Positions 30,646 through 42,063 are shown, numbered from the stretch's first letter. The stretch: DNA of 64,000 nucleotides from Coenobita brevimanus (GCA_032717465.1 CM064697.1:867501-931500); one strand, 5' to 3'. The notes: generated by a model not told the origin, from the letters alone. Numbers and translations are program-made.

Positions 30646-30997
30646 CAAATGACAGGGGAAGATAGCTTATCGTGCTATCGTGTGGGACCATTCTTTTTTT
30701 TTTTCCTCTTGTTATCTGTGCTTGGATTTAACGTTGGTGTTGGTAGAGGCCTCGGTTACTCACTTCTATATTTGTGTTGATAAGGGATGCATGCGGATTC
30801 TTTTTCCAGGAAGCTCATTTTCCGGCTTTGTTTCCCTTTTCTCATTGGCAGAATAAGAGTACCACGCCTTTACATCCTTTCCATAGCACTTTTTCGTGAC
30901 TGGCACCATAGTATATGGTCAATTTCATGTTACATTTCAGTATTAAAGATGGAAAGATGGCAATTTTAGACCAAGTCTAGAAAACACTCAAAGAGCA

Positions 30998-31788
30998 CAT
31001 CCCTCCGCCAGTGCCATTGCCATTAAAAAGGATCCGGATCCGGATCCGTGGAGGTAGAATCCGGCTCCGGATCCGGTGTCGTATGCACGGAGTGACTTAT
31101 GCTGGAAGTTACCCAGTGCGCATGCGCCGAGTGCCCTTTTAGTTGCTGTGCTGAAAATATCCGCATGTTATCTCAAGTATCGTGCCATTTATAACATTTT
31201 ATGAAATACTGTATATGTGTCAGGGAGAAGTTGGATGTCTTATCGACTTATATGTAACTATAGGTCGATATATAAATATACATAAATAAATATATGTGTG
31301 TTACAGGCAGACTGTAAAATCGTCATTTCCTGAAGTAAGGTTTGTTTAATTTAGGTTTATTTAGGTTAGGTTGATCTAGGATAAGGTTAGGTTAGGTTAG
31401 TTTAGATTTCGTTGTTAGATTAATTTAGGATAAATAGAAAAGAGAACGGTAACTTCCTGCATAAAGTTACTCCGTGCATACGACACCGGATCCGCCTCAA
31501 ATTTTAATCAATTCTTTCTTGGCCCAGGGCCCACTCTTCCACAAAATGCCATTGAAATTCATTGAGAACTTTTGGAGATATTGTGGGGGATACTCCGGAT
31601 CCTGATCAGGATCAGGATCCGCCCCAAAATTCAATTACTTCTCCCATGGTCCATGGCCCACCCTTCCACAAAATTCCATTGAAATTCAGTGCGAACTTCT
31701 GAAGATATCGTCTGGACACAGACAGATAGACAGACAAACATAGATGAATACATAACCTCCTCCAACTTCGGTGGCGGCGGTAATAAGT
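30998..31788 (-). mobile_element. CCTCCGCCAAGG-ended element, copy 3 (interrupted)
   Basis: On the minus strand this is the same element as 25420-25770. It shows the ccctccgccagtgccattgcc end on the plus strand at about 31001, gatccggatccggatcc boxes, two ttccacaaaat(g/t)ccatt units and acacagacagatagacagac, and ends ataacctcctccaacttcgg. The 413-base insertion at 31075-31487 splits it right at a GGATCC box. Confidence 0.75.
31075..31487. mobile_element. MITE-like element with 40-bp inverted termini, nested
   Basis: The left end starts ggtgtcgtatgcacggagtg and runs on through acttatgctggaagttacc. The right end, reversed, starts ggtgtcgtatgcacggagta and runs on through actttatgcaggaagttacc. 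Only about three differences occur over 40 bases. GGATCC lies on both flanks and may be the target duplication, though the host element has several GGATCC boxes. The interior has aggttaggttaggtta-like words and no ORF. Short size, good termini and the absence of a transposase point to a non-autonomous DNA transposon of recent activity. Confidence 0.85.
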
Positions 31789-31904
31789 GGACACAGTATA
31801 AAGATGCATCCTTCGAGTTTCCCATGGTTTTTAGGTGTCAGTTTTTTACGTATGCTTCCTCTTCCTTCAGTAATAACAACCGCCGCCTTACCCTCATAAT
31901 TCTG

Positions 31905-32165
31905 TACATTCAACCCCTTCAACCCGAGGACGTACACAGTCGATATTAGAGGGCATAGCGAACACACAGGAAGATGTTATGGTCTAATATGTAAAAATGA
32001 TCGAGAAGATAAAAGGTGCCACGAAGCCTTTTATGCCACTTGAAATACGAATCATAGTCTCCATTAACTCCTTCAGCACGAGAGGTCATTAATAAGTTGG
32101 ATATAAGCATCTGAAATTAGTAAGGAAAATTACGAATTACGTCGTGTCCTTGAAAGGGTTAATAC
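31905..32165. repeat. TTAACCCC foldback family, fragments
   Basis: Words aaccccttcaacccgaggac (31912), ctccattaactccttcagca (32051) and gacgtcgtgtccttg-like (tacgtcgtgtccttgaaagg, 32138) followed by gttaa. Confidence 0.5.
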
Positions 32166-32301
32166 ACATTGTGGCTTCCAGACAATATATCTCGAATGTT
32201 CCTCAAGCCGTATTCTCGTTGGCGTAAAATTTGTAGCACCTGTTCCGTACAGAGTTTGTGTGCAAATTTATACACATTTTACTATTCAATTGTGTTTATA
32301 T

Positions 32302-32302
<1 letters not shown>

Positions 32303-32332
<30 letters not shown>
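32303..32332 (+). repeat. (GATA)n microsatellite
   Basis: Seven GATA units. Confidence 0.95.
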
Positions 32333-32787
32333 TCGACGTAGTCCGCCTCAGTAAGATACATGACGCCAACGCCAAGCCAATTTACTCAGCTGAGATTTAG
32401 TTACCGAAGTATGAGAGAATTACTATCACCGTCAGCCGTCCCATGATTGGACAACTCCAGTACTGTGTGTGCCAGACAGGTTAACTCGAGTGAGAGTGAA
32501 TCATACTAGCCATTGTTAATAGTTAATACTGTTACAATTAACCCGCTCTTGCACGGCAGTTAGCTTCAGGCAGTTTTGTTTAGCTAAGTCTGAGTCGTAC
32601 GAGTCTGAGAATGTAAGTGTAGCAGGCAAGGTGTATCGCTTAGGAATGCTGTTGGGGATTTTTCTAACGCTGCGAGTATGCAACACAACAAATCAGTGTT
32701 CAGATTCATGAGAGTTAGTTCTTTGTAATTTTGGACGTTTGTTACAATAATTCACTTAATTTTACACGAAGCAGGAACGACATACGA

Positions 32788-32789
<2 letters not shown>
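32333..32789 (+). other. Unique sequence, no gene seen
   Basis: Non-repetitive, moderately GC-rich segment between microsatellites. It has no supported ORF and no clear promoter elements. Confidence 0.3.
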
Positions 32790-32819
<30 letters not shown>

Positions 32820-32877
32820 GAACAGTAGTAGTAGTAGTAGTAGTGGTAGTAGTAGCAGTAGTAGTAGCAGAAGCACT

Positions 32878-32910
<33 letters not shown>

Positions 32911-32937
32911 ATAATAATAATAATAATAATAATAAGG
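32790..32937 (+). repeat. (AAT)n/(AGT)n compound triplet array
   Basis: (AAT)8 at about 32790, (AGT/AGC)n at 32825-32910 and (AAT)n to 32937. The long Tyr- and Ser-rich frames here are artefacts of the array. Confidence 0.95.
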
Positions 32938-33040
32938 TATAGAAGGAATACATAAAACTAAATGAAGCAAAAATAAGAGCATAATATGTTTGGAAGTAGG
33001 AAACATGGAGAAGTAAAAAAAAAAACACACACACACACAT

Positions 33041-33740
33041 CTGTACGAATTCTGTGTAATCAATGTTTGTGTGGAGGTTTTTGTTTCCTGATTGGTTGGC
33101 CTTGGGTGACGTCACTGTTGTTATCGGCCACCTTATCTAGGCTGCAGTTCTCAGATTCTTTTTGATGTGTTTGGTTCTTGTCTGGTACACATCGGGAACC
33201 TGGGTGGTCATGTGATTGCATCAGAAGGATTGACTGACTTGGACAGAGATAAGGCTATATTGCGAAAGATATACACTTCCGGGAATGTAGGTGGCAATGT
33301 TACAAAGTTCAAAGCAATAATTTTACGTTGCATATATTACTGCAAAGTTTCTTCATGTTCTGACTATACATGTTGGAAATAATATATGTATGTCCTGTAT
33401 AAATGTGTGTATAGAGTATAATACATGTTTAAATTACTGTGTATATCTGACGACGAAGTAATATTACAATACTATTCTTAACAGTATTGTGGAAATGTGA
33501 CAGCTTACCTCTTGTGCTCTCGATGATTCTGGCCGTGTGTCAGTTTGTCGACGGATCAAGTGAAAACCGATGCCGCGATTGTAGGAAAGGGGTGAGGATC
33601 GGATGGAAAAGAAGGGAAGAGAGGAGTTACAGGGTAGGAAAAGTGGATGCAGGTGAAGGAATGGTCAGGTTGAGTGAGGTGGATGGAGGAGGGTCTGGTG
33701 GAGTGGGGCATGTGTAAGAGATGGTTAGAGTGATAGGGTG
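33041..33740 (+). other. No gene supported
   Basis: Mostly unique sequence. A 71-codon frame at 33167-33382 has no recognisable features. From 33590 it grades into G/A-rich satellite sequence. Confidence 0.35.
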
Positions 33741-33960
33741 GAAGAGAGGATCAAGTAGAGCAGGGCAGGTGGAAGAGAGGGTCAAGTGCAGCAGGGCAGG
33801 TGGAAGAGAGGGTCATGTGCAGCAGGGCAGGTGGAAGAGAGGGTCATGTGCAGCAGGGCAGGTGGAAGAGAGGGTCATGTGCAGCAGGGCAGGTGGAAGA
33901 GAGGGTCATGTGCAGCAGGGCAGGTGGAAGAGAGGGTCATGTGCAGCAGGGTAGATTGAA
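33741..33960 (+). repeat. 31-bp tandem array, about 7 units
   Basis: The unit contains gcaggtggaagagagggtca and tgtgcagcagg. The word ggtcatgtg starts at 33811, 33842, 33873 and so on, a strict 31-base step. The inner units are almost identical, so the array is young. There are no unique spacers, so it is not a CRISPR array, and 31 is not a multiple of 3. Confidence 0.95.
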
Positions 33961-34745
33961 GAGAGGCACAGATGAAGTGGAAGGAGTGGAGGCAAGTGGA
34001 GGAGAGGGTGGGAGGCACACAGGTGGCGTGGCAGTGGACAGTCGCCTAGCACTGGGTGGAGTAGCAAAGTCAACTGCGAGGAATCGAGAGCTAAATGTGG
34101 AACACGGGGTGGATGGCTGAAGCAAACAGTGTGGAACAAAGCAAGTGGAAGAGTGGAGAGGCTACTGTTTTGACTAATTGGAATGGTTGGGCAAGAGAGG
34201 GATGAACAGAATGAAAGAGTGGATTGAGGAGTGAAGGGGGCGAAGTAGAGTGGGCGGTGGTTGGGGTGGAGTGGAGTAGTGGATGGTGAAGCAATGTGCA
34301 CATAGGCCAAGCAGGTGGAAGCAGAATAGAGTGGATGGGTGGAGCAGAGAGGATAAAGGCGAATGTAACAGAGTGGATATGTGGAGCAGCATGAAGTGGG
34401 TGGGTGGGTGGAGAAGGGTGGAGTGGGTGGGAGGGTTGAGCAGCGTGGAGTAGGCGGGTGGGTGTCACAGGGTGGAGTGTATGAGCGGGTGGAGCAGAAT
34501 AGAGCAGGTGAATGGGAGGGAGGAACGGAGTGGAGTGGAGGGAGCAATTGGGTGGAACGGAGAGGGGTGAGCTGGTGTGTGGAACAGGATGGAATGGGTG
34601 GGTGGGTGGGTGGATGAAGGATTTGAGTGGGTGGCTGGAGCGAGGTGGAGTGGGCGGGCAGGTGGAGCGAGGTGGGTGTGTGGATCAAGGTGGAGTGGGA
34701 GGGTGGAACGGGGTGGAGTGGGTGGAACTGGGAGTAGGCAATCAC
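33961..34745 (+). repeat. G-rich degenerate minisatellite
   Basis: Loose words gtggagtgggtgggtgg, tggagcagggtgg and gtggaacgg continue from the 31-bp array to 34740. The long frames on both strands reflect composition only. Confidence 0.7.
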
Positions 34746-34794
34746 TGGTGTCCTCAGCACCTGAACACCTCAGCACACCTAACGTTGCTATTGA

Positions 34795-35060
34795 TTACCC
34801 TCACTGCACTACACCCTCACTACCCTACACCCTCACTGCACTACACCCTCACTGCACTACACCCTCACTGCATTACACCCTCACTACCCTACACCCTCAC
34901 TGCACTACACCCTCTCTACCCTACACCCTCACTACACTACACCTTCACCACACTACACCCTCACCACACACCCCACTACACCTCTTTCCCGACACTATCT
35001 CTCAGTACACCCATCACTACACCTCTCAACCCCCTCACCCCTACCTTCACCTAGTTCTGC
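34795..35060 (+). repeat. 16-bp tandem array (CTACACCCTCACTGCA)
   Basis: The 16-base unit ctacaccctcactgca alternates with ctacaccctcactacc from 34799 to about 34960. It then decays into cacctctcaac words. Confidence 0.9.
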
Positions 35061-35094
35061 ACCCTTCAGAACACCTACACCCTACAGTATACCT

Positions 35095-35385
35095 CTCAAC
35101 ATATCCTTCTCTTTTCCTTCGTGTGTCTGATTCTGGGCATAGATTTGGCAGTCCGACCCCTGAAGTCCAGTAGTTCTTCACTTCATATACCTTCACATGT
35201 TATCACTTCAGCACTAATACCCACCGTCCATATTCAGTAATTTAGGACTGTGTGATGTTATTAATAAGGATCCACTGTGACATGCCTGTGGGTCGGATGT
35301 AAGGCTAGTGAGATTTGTTGTAAGAAAGTTCAAATAAGCAGACTGTTTCCTGTCTGTCAAGCAGCAGATAACTTCTCAGAGAGCA
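35095..35385 (-). mobile_element. Second dispersed repeat (SINE-like), copy 2
   Basis: Shares taccttcacatgttatcac, aatacccaccgtccatatt and cagcagataacttctcagag with 20400-20860 in the same order. The tRNA-like head is replaced by a (CA)n run starting at 35384. Confidence 0.5.
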
Positions 35386-35408
35386 CACACACACACACAC
35401 ACACACAC
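35384..35408 (+). repeat. (CA)n microsatellite
   Basis: 12 CA units at the head end of the SINE-like copy. Confidence 0.95.
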
Positions 35409-35617
35409 TTTTGCTACATTAGATAAGCCTATATTTATGCACACTTACCATCACAATTACATCCCTTAATTCACATAGTCTATATAAGTACCACGGTAAT
35501 AATTAAGCTCTATTTCTACATCCTTCTTAACATCCACAAAGTACTAATGAGCGTGTTCTCACTGATTCTGAGGATACTGTATACTGTAGGCACTAAGAAT
35601 CGTAAAATGAGTAGCAT

Positions 35618-35793
35618 GACAGGCTTCGTAATGCCTCCTTCTTTGCGATTTATTACCCAATTTACACATTTCTGCATTTCAGTGCGTAGTGTATGTGTAT
35701 TTATTTATGGTTACAGTTTGCAGCAGTTACATAGAGAACGATACTGAGGTGCAGTGTGCAGAATATATCACTCAGGAACAGGCGCTACGAAAT
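35618..35793. mobile_element. Palindromic foldback element, copy 3
   Basis: The left arm gacaggcttcgtaatgcctc and ttctttgcgatttatt pairs with right arm reversed gatttcgtagcgcctg and ttcctgagtgatatattc. The middle shows gatactgaggtgcagtgtgc. The right end is duplicated just downstream. Confidence 0.75.
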
Positions 35794-35932
35794 CAGCAAA
35801 CCCACATACAATACGGCCATAATATTAATCCACTTCCAAATGATAAGTAACTAAGAGGCGCTACGAAATCTGCAAACCCACTTGCAATACAGCCACAATA
35901 TCAGTCCATTTCCTAACGATACGTAACTAGAA
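35781..35932 (+). repeat. 76-bp tandem duplication at foldback copy 3
   Basis: ggcgctacgaaatcagcaaa at 35781 recurs as ggcgctacgaaatctgcaaa at 35857. The rest of the unit (acccac, caatac, gcca, aatat) also matches, at about 80% identity. Confidence 0.85.
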
Positions 35933-36464
35933 TGCGCAATAACTTTCGAAACTCAGTGAGCGGTTTTCAGAACCCAACAAAGTTTTCAGTTTCCACGGCA
36001 CTAGTGTTACGCAATCAACGCTCGAGTCCTGGGTAGCATTTTTTTTTTTTTACTTTTATTGCCCCTTATCAGGATTTTATTTTCTGTTTTGTTGTTAACT
36101 ATAAAAAAAAAGGAAAAAATTAGCTTTTAATTTCATGTCATCGTGGGGGGGACGAATACGTGCACATATTTTATTTTCTATGTATTTATTTTATTTATTT
36201 CGCCTGTTACAAATTCATATCCTATTGTACATAACTGGCACAAAATATATCGACATTAAAAAGATAAAAATAACACACAAGAAGAAAATAGAGTGTAATG
36301 TGCAAGACAGTTCGCTAAGGATTAAGAGGTAGGAAGTCTCCTCAGCCAGCGCCCACCACTGTAATCATGTTGTCCATTTTATGTACCATTTATGAATCTT
36401 ACGTCTCTTTTACTTTGGTCGTCTGAAGAGAAATCCCAGGTAGAGAAGTTGTTAACAAGTTCAC

Positions 36465-36809
36465 AGGTGCTCCTTCAAGCCACCTTTATTTTACTAGTAC
36501 TTTCAAACAGTTTTAACTCACTGAAGTCTTTTTGTACTGAATATGTTAAGGAAAGGTATGTTATTGTAGACGCTTGCTGATTCCTCCAGCTCCAAACGTC
36601 TCTCCTAAGGTTAATAAAATCGTCTGAAGCTAGTAACAATAAAGCAGAAGTCGTCGGGGTGAAGATGTTAACCCCTTCAGCACTATGACCTTTTTTTCTT
36701 CCATAAGACGCCTGGTATGCAAGAGCGGTGGGGCTTCCTTGCCTGTTGCTCTGCATCTTACCCTCGTCTTATTTCAGTCTTGTTACCCCCTGACCATTTT
36801 ATTTAGCTC

Positions 36810-36843
<34 letters not shown>

Positions 36844-37030
36844 GGGGGGGTCTTCAGAGGCCTTCACTATGAGGCTAAGCTAAATAAAACCGTCTGCTAC
36901 TAGAAAGAATAAATTAACAGCTACGACATCATTGCACTAAATGGGCTGAAGGAGGTCGTTTCTAATCCCTATACTACGATTTTTCCTAAGCTGAAGAAAA
37001 TCGTCCGGGAGTAGCAAAAATATAGACTTT
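36465..37030. repeat. Cluster of TTAACCCC foldback family copies
   Basis: Three adjacent copies are seen through ctaaggttaataaaatcgtc (36606), gttaaccccttcagcacta (36668), taagctaaataaaaccgtct (36874) and taagctgaagaaaatcgtcc (36988). A (GA)n run at 36811-36840 interrupts one of them. Confidence 0.65.
36811..36840 (+). repeat. (GA)n microsatellite
   Basis: 15 GA units inside a TTAACCCC family copy. Confidence 0.96.
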
Positions 37031-37045
37031 TATCGTAGGCTTCTG

Positions 37046-37577
37046 TAGTCTGTTTGATTGACCTGTGCAGCTGAGAACCATGGGCCGAGTAGGGTGTGTT
37101 TGATTCGCGGCTGCTGACTGGCCGCCGATGATGTAAATTTACTGCTTATCATACTTTAGCACATATATATTTATCTTTGTAAATTGCCTGCAATATAAGC
37201 AGCCAGTTTAAACATGGAATAATTTCCGAAGCTAAAGAGGTCAAATAAGCTTGAAAAATTTACCGTTATCAAAGTAAATTAAAGTTGATCATCAAGTTTC
37301 ATAAAACGATGAGTGACGTTTGAAGTGAGTTATCGACCCACGGTGTACACCCACGTCCACATGTTGCACTGCATCCACCCACGGTGTATGTCTACGTCCG
37401 CATGTTACACTGTAATATCCACCCACGGTGTACACCTACGTTCGCAAGTTGCACAACACTACATACCTGCATTTACATCCATGACATCATCGGCGGCCAA
37501 TCAGCAGCCGCGTATCAAACACACCCTCCATTGCCGCATACATATTAGCTGCATAGGTCAATCAAATAGACCATAGG
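37046..37577. mobile_element. MITE-like element with terminal inverted repeats of about 100 bp
   Basis: Left end: tagtctgtttgattgacc, then tgtgcagctgagaa, gggtgtgtttgattcgcggc and tgctgactggccgccgatga. Right end reversed: tggtctatttgattgacc, then tatgcagctaat, gggtgtgtttgatacgcggc and tgctgattggccgccgatga. TA flanks both ends and may be a TA target site. The interior holds three tandem units at 37335-37460. No ORF is present. Confidence 0.85.
37335..37462 (+). repeat. Three 41-44 bp units inside the MITE
   Basis: cccacggtgtacacccacgt, cccacggtgtatgtctacgt and cccacggtgtacacctacgt begin at about 37337, 37378 and 37422. Each is followed by ccgcatgtt(g/a)cac-like sequence. Confidence 0.85.
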
Positions 37578-37599
37578 GGGTTAGGGACAACACCCACCG

Positions 37600-37680
37600 C
37601 CGTCCCTACATAAACCCAAAGCTGAATAAAATCGTCTGGTAGCAGTAATAATAATGAGGATATCGTAGTGAAGGGGTGGG
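37600..37680 (+). repeat. TTAACCCC foldback family, right arm
   Basis: Words aagctgaataaaatcgtctg, gtagcagtaata and tatcgtagtgaaggggt, directly after the MITE. Confidence 0.6.
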
Positions 37681-38568
37681 GCACTGCAACATCCTACTAC
37701 AACTTCTTTCTTACCCACTGCCACTACAGAACTGGCACCACACTCACACCTAACCACCTCTACCACAGTCTTTACATCCCCACTCATAACCACATCCATC
37801 GCTACCACAACACCACCTACAGCCGCAACCATTACGGCCACAACCCCAAAATTAATTATCAATCCCCCACCTATAACCACAACCATTTCCACCCCACCCC
37901 AAATAAACACCAATAATGATGAACAGTGAATTGTTATGGTTAAAATATACGAGTATAGCCAGAACACTTTAAGTTGGGTAAAAGAAAATACTTTATTCTG
38001 TACCTTCAGCCAGATCAAAAGTACGTAATTAAATTCATATTTATTTCAAATTCTGCACATTTCTTTAAACTTATAACAGCCGGCCATGGCCCCCTAAAAA
38101 CCTTGCTGTGGACCTATTGAGGGCTGTGTCTCCCAGGTTGAGAATCAATAAGTTTAGGTATGTAAGAAAATGTTGGAGAGAGTATGACGACTACTTAGAG
38201 ACAACTGTGTAATAGGTAAGGGAATATTAGAGTGAATATTACAATCACATATAACTGTATGTAAAATAAGTACGGTAAGAGAATAACAATGACTCTCCCC
38301 ACTACGTATAAATCTGTATCAGGAAGTAAATATTTAGAGTGAATATTCCCATCACTTACATCTATACTTCAAGAAAATGAGAGGATATTAACGTGCTTAT
38401 TTCCATTGCTTTTAGCCGTTTTTGAGGTGACAGAGATCAGGTGGCTGTGTGTGTGAGGGAGGGGACAGTGATGTGTACGAGGCAGCATGTCCATCACTGA
38501 CTGACTGAATTATTGAGAGGAACAGTGCATTAAGGTACGTCAGATGGGGAGGACATGCCTTAAATTAG

Positions 38569-38570
<2 letters not shown>
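37681..38570 (+). other. ACC-rich stretch then unassigned
   Basis: 37690-37915 is rich in ccac/aacc words (low complexity). The rest is AT-rich with loose repeats of agagtgaatatt and no supported gene. Confidence 0.4.

Positions 38571-38609
<39 letters not shown>
38571..38609 (+). repeat. (TC)n microsatellite
   Basis: About 19 TC units. Confidence 0.96.
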
Positions 38610-38611
<2 letters not shown>

Positions 38612-38855
38612 CTAAATAAAATCATGTCCCATCAGCTAACATGTACTTCCCAAAAATCCTCATCTTTCTCAGTGAAAATCAAGTAACAGTGAACGATACT
38701 TTTTCAGACCCCTTCGTACGCGACTAAAGGGATCTTGTCTCGATTATATTTAGAGCGTGTTTGTGTGTTTGTTTATCATCGTCCTCGTAAACAGGAAATA
38801 AACAACCAAACAAGAGCGAGTTGCATAAGGGAAGATGGGGTGGTCGGGAAGCCTT

Positions 38856-38858
<3 letters not shown>

Positions 38859-38931
<73 letters not shown>

Positions 38932-39240
38932 AAATGGGGAGATGATGGAAGAAAGGGGATACTATATGGGAAAAAATGATGGAGAGAGGGGAAGACTGAG
39001 GAGAGAGACGGTACAGAAGGTGGAAGTGGAAACAAAGAGGGAAGGGAGAAATAAAGGGAAGGAGGGGGTGCAAAAAGGGACAGAAGATGGAGGGAAAGGA
39101 GGAATAAAATTGGAGAAGATGGAGGAAAAGAGGGCTAGAGGGAGAGAAGATGAACAAAAGAGGTTAGTTAATGAAGAAGGGTAGATGTTGAGGGGGACTG
39201 AAAGGGGGAGAGGGGGAAGGAGAGTCGTGAGATAAAACAG
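38859..39240 (+). repeat. (GA)n microsatellite and polypurine tract
   Basis: 35 GA units at 38859-38928, then almost pure A/G to 39240 with gatggagggaaagga-like words. Confidence 0.93.
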
Positions 39241-39419
39241 AGGAGACTAAAAATAAGACGCTTTTGTTGATCGCGTACCTTCGTCGCACCAGCACAAGTG
39301 TCACCTAGCATCACCCTTACAAGGACGATGGTGGAAGTTGCCTTGATGAATGTCCCACGCGAATTAATTAGATACAATATAGTCCAGTGGTCAGGTAATG
39401 CCATGTTCTGCCCTTCACA

Positions 39420-40025
39420 TCCATGCCCGCCCAGTCAGGTTAATAATTAGAGTCAGTTCAGAGTCCAGGTTCCGGAAAGGTCCATTTAGATCTAACTGGA
39501 CCGCTGAATTAACTCCAGGTCCATTCAGGTCTAGTGAGATCCGTCGGGGCCCGCACATGCAGTCGAATCTGATTAGATAAAATTTTCTGTTTAATTCATA
39601 TCCATTCAGGTTAGCTTTAGATTCATTCTGGTTGGTCTTTTTCATATCATTCATATTCCAATCTAAGCAGATCAGTTCAGACCATTATCAGTCATTTTAG
39701 GTCCTCTCCGCTCCATATAGTTGTCCTCAGGTCACCTTAGGTCTATCTCATAATTCGTTCAGGTCAGCATAAGTCGATTCATGACATGACTAGGAAATCG
39801 CGTGTAAAAAAAAAAATAATAATAATAAGAATAATAATAACCCTACCAGTTCAGTAGTTTTCGAGATATGGCAGTTCAACCGTTTGAGTCCTTGCAGGTT
39901 CCTTCAGGTCTGTCATATCGATTCAGGTCATTACAAATCACTTGAGGTTATCCCTATGAAGGCATGTGGCAAAATTTCAGCTCTGTGCACCCAGTGATTA
40001 CTGAGATGTATCATTTCAGGTCCTT
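39420..40025 (+). repeat. AGGTC-rich degenerate tandem array
   Basis: Words ccaggtccattcaggtctag, aggttccggaaaggtccatt, cattcaggttagctttag and gattcaggtcattac recur through the segment. It is of the same kind as the array at 18.6-19.3 kb. Confidence 0.75.
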
Positions 40026-40639
40026 TATTTGAGTGGGATGGGTGCAGAGGACTGGGCAGGATGAATTTTGATGATGTTGCCTGGTGGGGTATTACGGTTG
40101 GGGAGATATAGCACTGCAGGTAGGCTGCTGGCCATTATGTGATATTCGCTACATCGGAGCAGAAATGGGTAGGGTGGACGGAGAGGCATTGGCAGAGGAA
40201 ATTTGGAATACATAGGGAATTGGTTGGTGATGAGGGGTCGGCCGTGACGCGAGTTTACCTTGTGAAGATTAGCATTGAGGGTCACCCAGGTGTTGAGGAA
40301 GATGTGGGTAAATAATGAGTGAAATGGTCGTCAAGAAGTGGAGGGAACAGCCTTGGATGTCAGTGGGTGGTGAGGCGGGGGGAGAAGGGAGGAGTAGTAC
40401 ACCTTGTGAAGACGGGCGTTTTATGAGGGGCAGCGTTGACAGTGGGAGTTCAGATCACATATTTCTCACAGATGTTCGATGCTGGGGAAGAGGTGGAGCT
40501 GGTGGATAGGAGTGGGCGGGACCTGCCAGGTTGCATTATTGGTTGACAAGTATGGTCGTTGTGGTAGTACAAGATGAACAACTAGAAGAAAGCAAGCACA
40601 CGACGTTCTGATACTCTAGGCATCTTAAGACATAGGTAA
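40026..40639 (+). other. G-rich unique stretch, no gene seen
   Basis: Contains loose ccttgtgaagattagc and ccttgtgaagacgggc copies 130 bases apart. No coding evidence. Confidence 0.35.
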
Positions 40640-41037
40640 GAATGAAGAACACAAGACAAAGAGAAGGAAAAGAGAACAAAGTGACTAAAGCAAGAGGTAT
40701 AACGAAAGGCTTGTGCGTGATGGTAAGACGAGGGTGTAGGGTGAAGGAAGAGAGGATTGGATGGGTACCGTATGAGAGGGGAAGGGACGGTGGGTGGGTG
40801 AGGGAAGGAGGGGAAGAAGGTACGGGGAGGTGAGAAAGAGGAAATGAGGGTTGGAGGGTGAGAAAAGGGGAGAAGGATTAGTTGAAGAGGCGAGGGGGGG
40901 GAGGGATGAGGGTTGGAGGGTGAAGAAAGGAGGGGAAGATAGGAAAAAGGAGGTAAGAGAGGGGAAAGAAAGATTGTTAGATGAGGAGAAATGAGGGTAG
41001 AAGTGTGATGGAAGGAGAGGAAAAATCGGCTGGGGAG

Positions 41038-41068
<31 letters not shown>

Positions 41069-42063
41069 CGATGGCAAGGGGATGAGGGAAGGAGGGGACG
41101 AAAGAGTTGGGAGGTGAAAGTGAGGTAAAGGGAGTCAGGGAGGTGAACAAGGGGAAAGGGAGGGTAGTTGGGTGAGGGGATACGAGGGTGGGAGGATGAG
41201 AGAAGAAGGGTGGAATGAGATGGAGGGAAGAATGTAGGTGGTGAGAAATTATGTGGTGGTGTGGAGAGGCGGGTGATGGGTGGGGCTGGCAAGAGGGGAT
41301 TAACGGGAAGAAGAGGGGAATAGAGGAAGGGGGAGAGGGAAGGGAAGTTATATGAGGGGTCATGGCCGTTAAGGGCCGTAGGGGAGACAGGTGAGAGGGG
41401 AGACAGGTGAAGGAAGAGGACAGGTGACGGAGAGAGACAGGTGAGGGATGGAGCAGATGAAGGAAGGAGACAGGTGGAGGAGGACAGGTGAAGGAAGAGG
41501 ACAGGTGAGAGGGGCGACAGGTTAAGGAAGAGGACAGGTGAAGGAGGGGGACATGAGGAAGGGAGTTAGGTGAGGAAGTGAGATAGGTGAAGGAGGAGGA
41601 CAGGTGAGGGAGGGAGACAAGTGAGGGAGGAAGACATGTGAAGGAGGAGGACAAGTGAGGGAGAGAGACAGGTGAAGAAGGAGGACAGATAAGCGATGGG
41701 GTAGATGAGGAGGGAGACAGGTGGGGGAGGACAGGTGAGAGAGGGAGACAGGTGAAGGAGGGAGAGGAGACAGATGCGGGAAGGAGAAGGTGAAAGAAGG
41801 AAGGAGGAAGGACGTGAGATGAGGGAGAGGGACAGGTAGGGGAGGGAGAGAGATGGGCGAGGGAAGGAGGGAGATAAGTGAGGAAGGGAGATGAGACGGG
41901 TGAGGAAGGGATACAAGTAAAAGACAGCAGACAGACAGGGGTAAAAGACAGGTGAGGAAGACAGGTGAGGCAGATGAGACGGGTAGGGTGAGGCAGGTGA
42001 GGTGAGGTGAGGGAAGGCAGACACCCGCACATACACTAACACCGCCCTTCATAAACAAACATT

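Noticed and set aside
32731..33115. Tyr-, Leu- or Ser-rich frames
   Set aside because: Products of the AAT/AGT triplet array.
33741..33960. Direct repeats that could suggest a CRISPR array
   Set aside because: The units are head to tail without unique spacers, and the context is a eukaryotic genome.
33906..35173. Long frames on both strands (284, 198 and 180 codons)
   Set aside because: They run through G-rich and CTACACCCTCACT arrays and repeat the same few residues.
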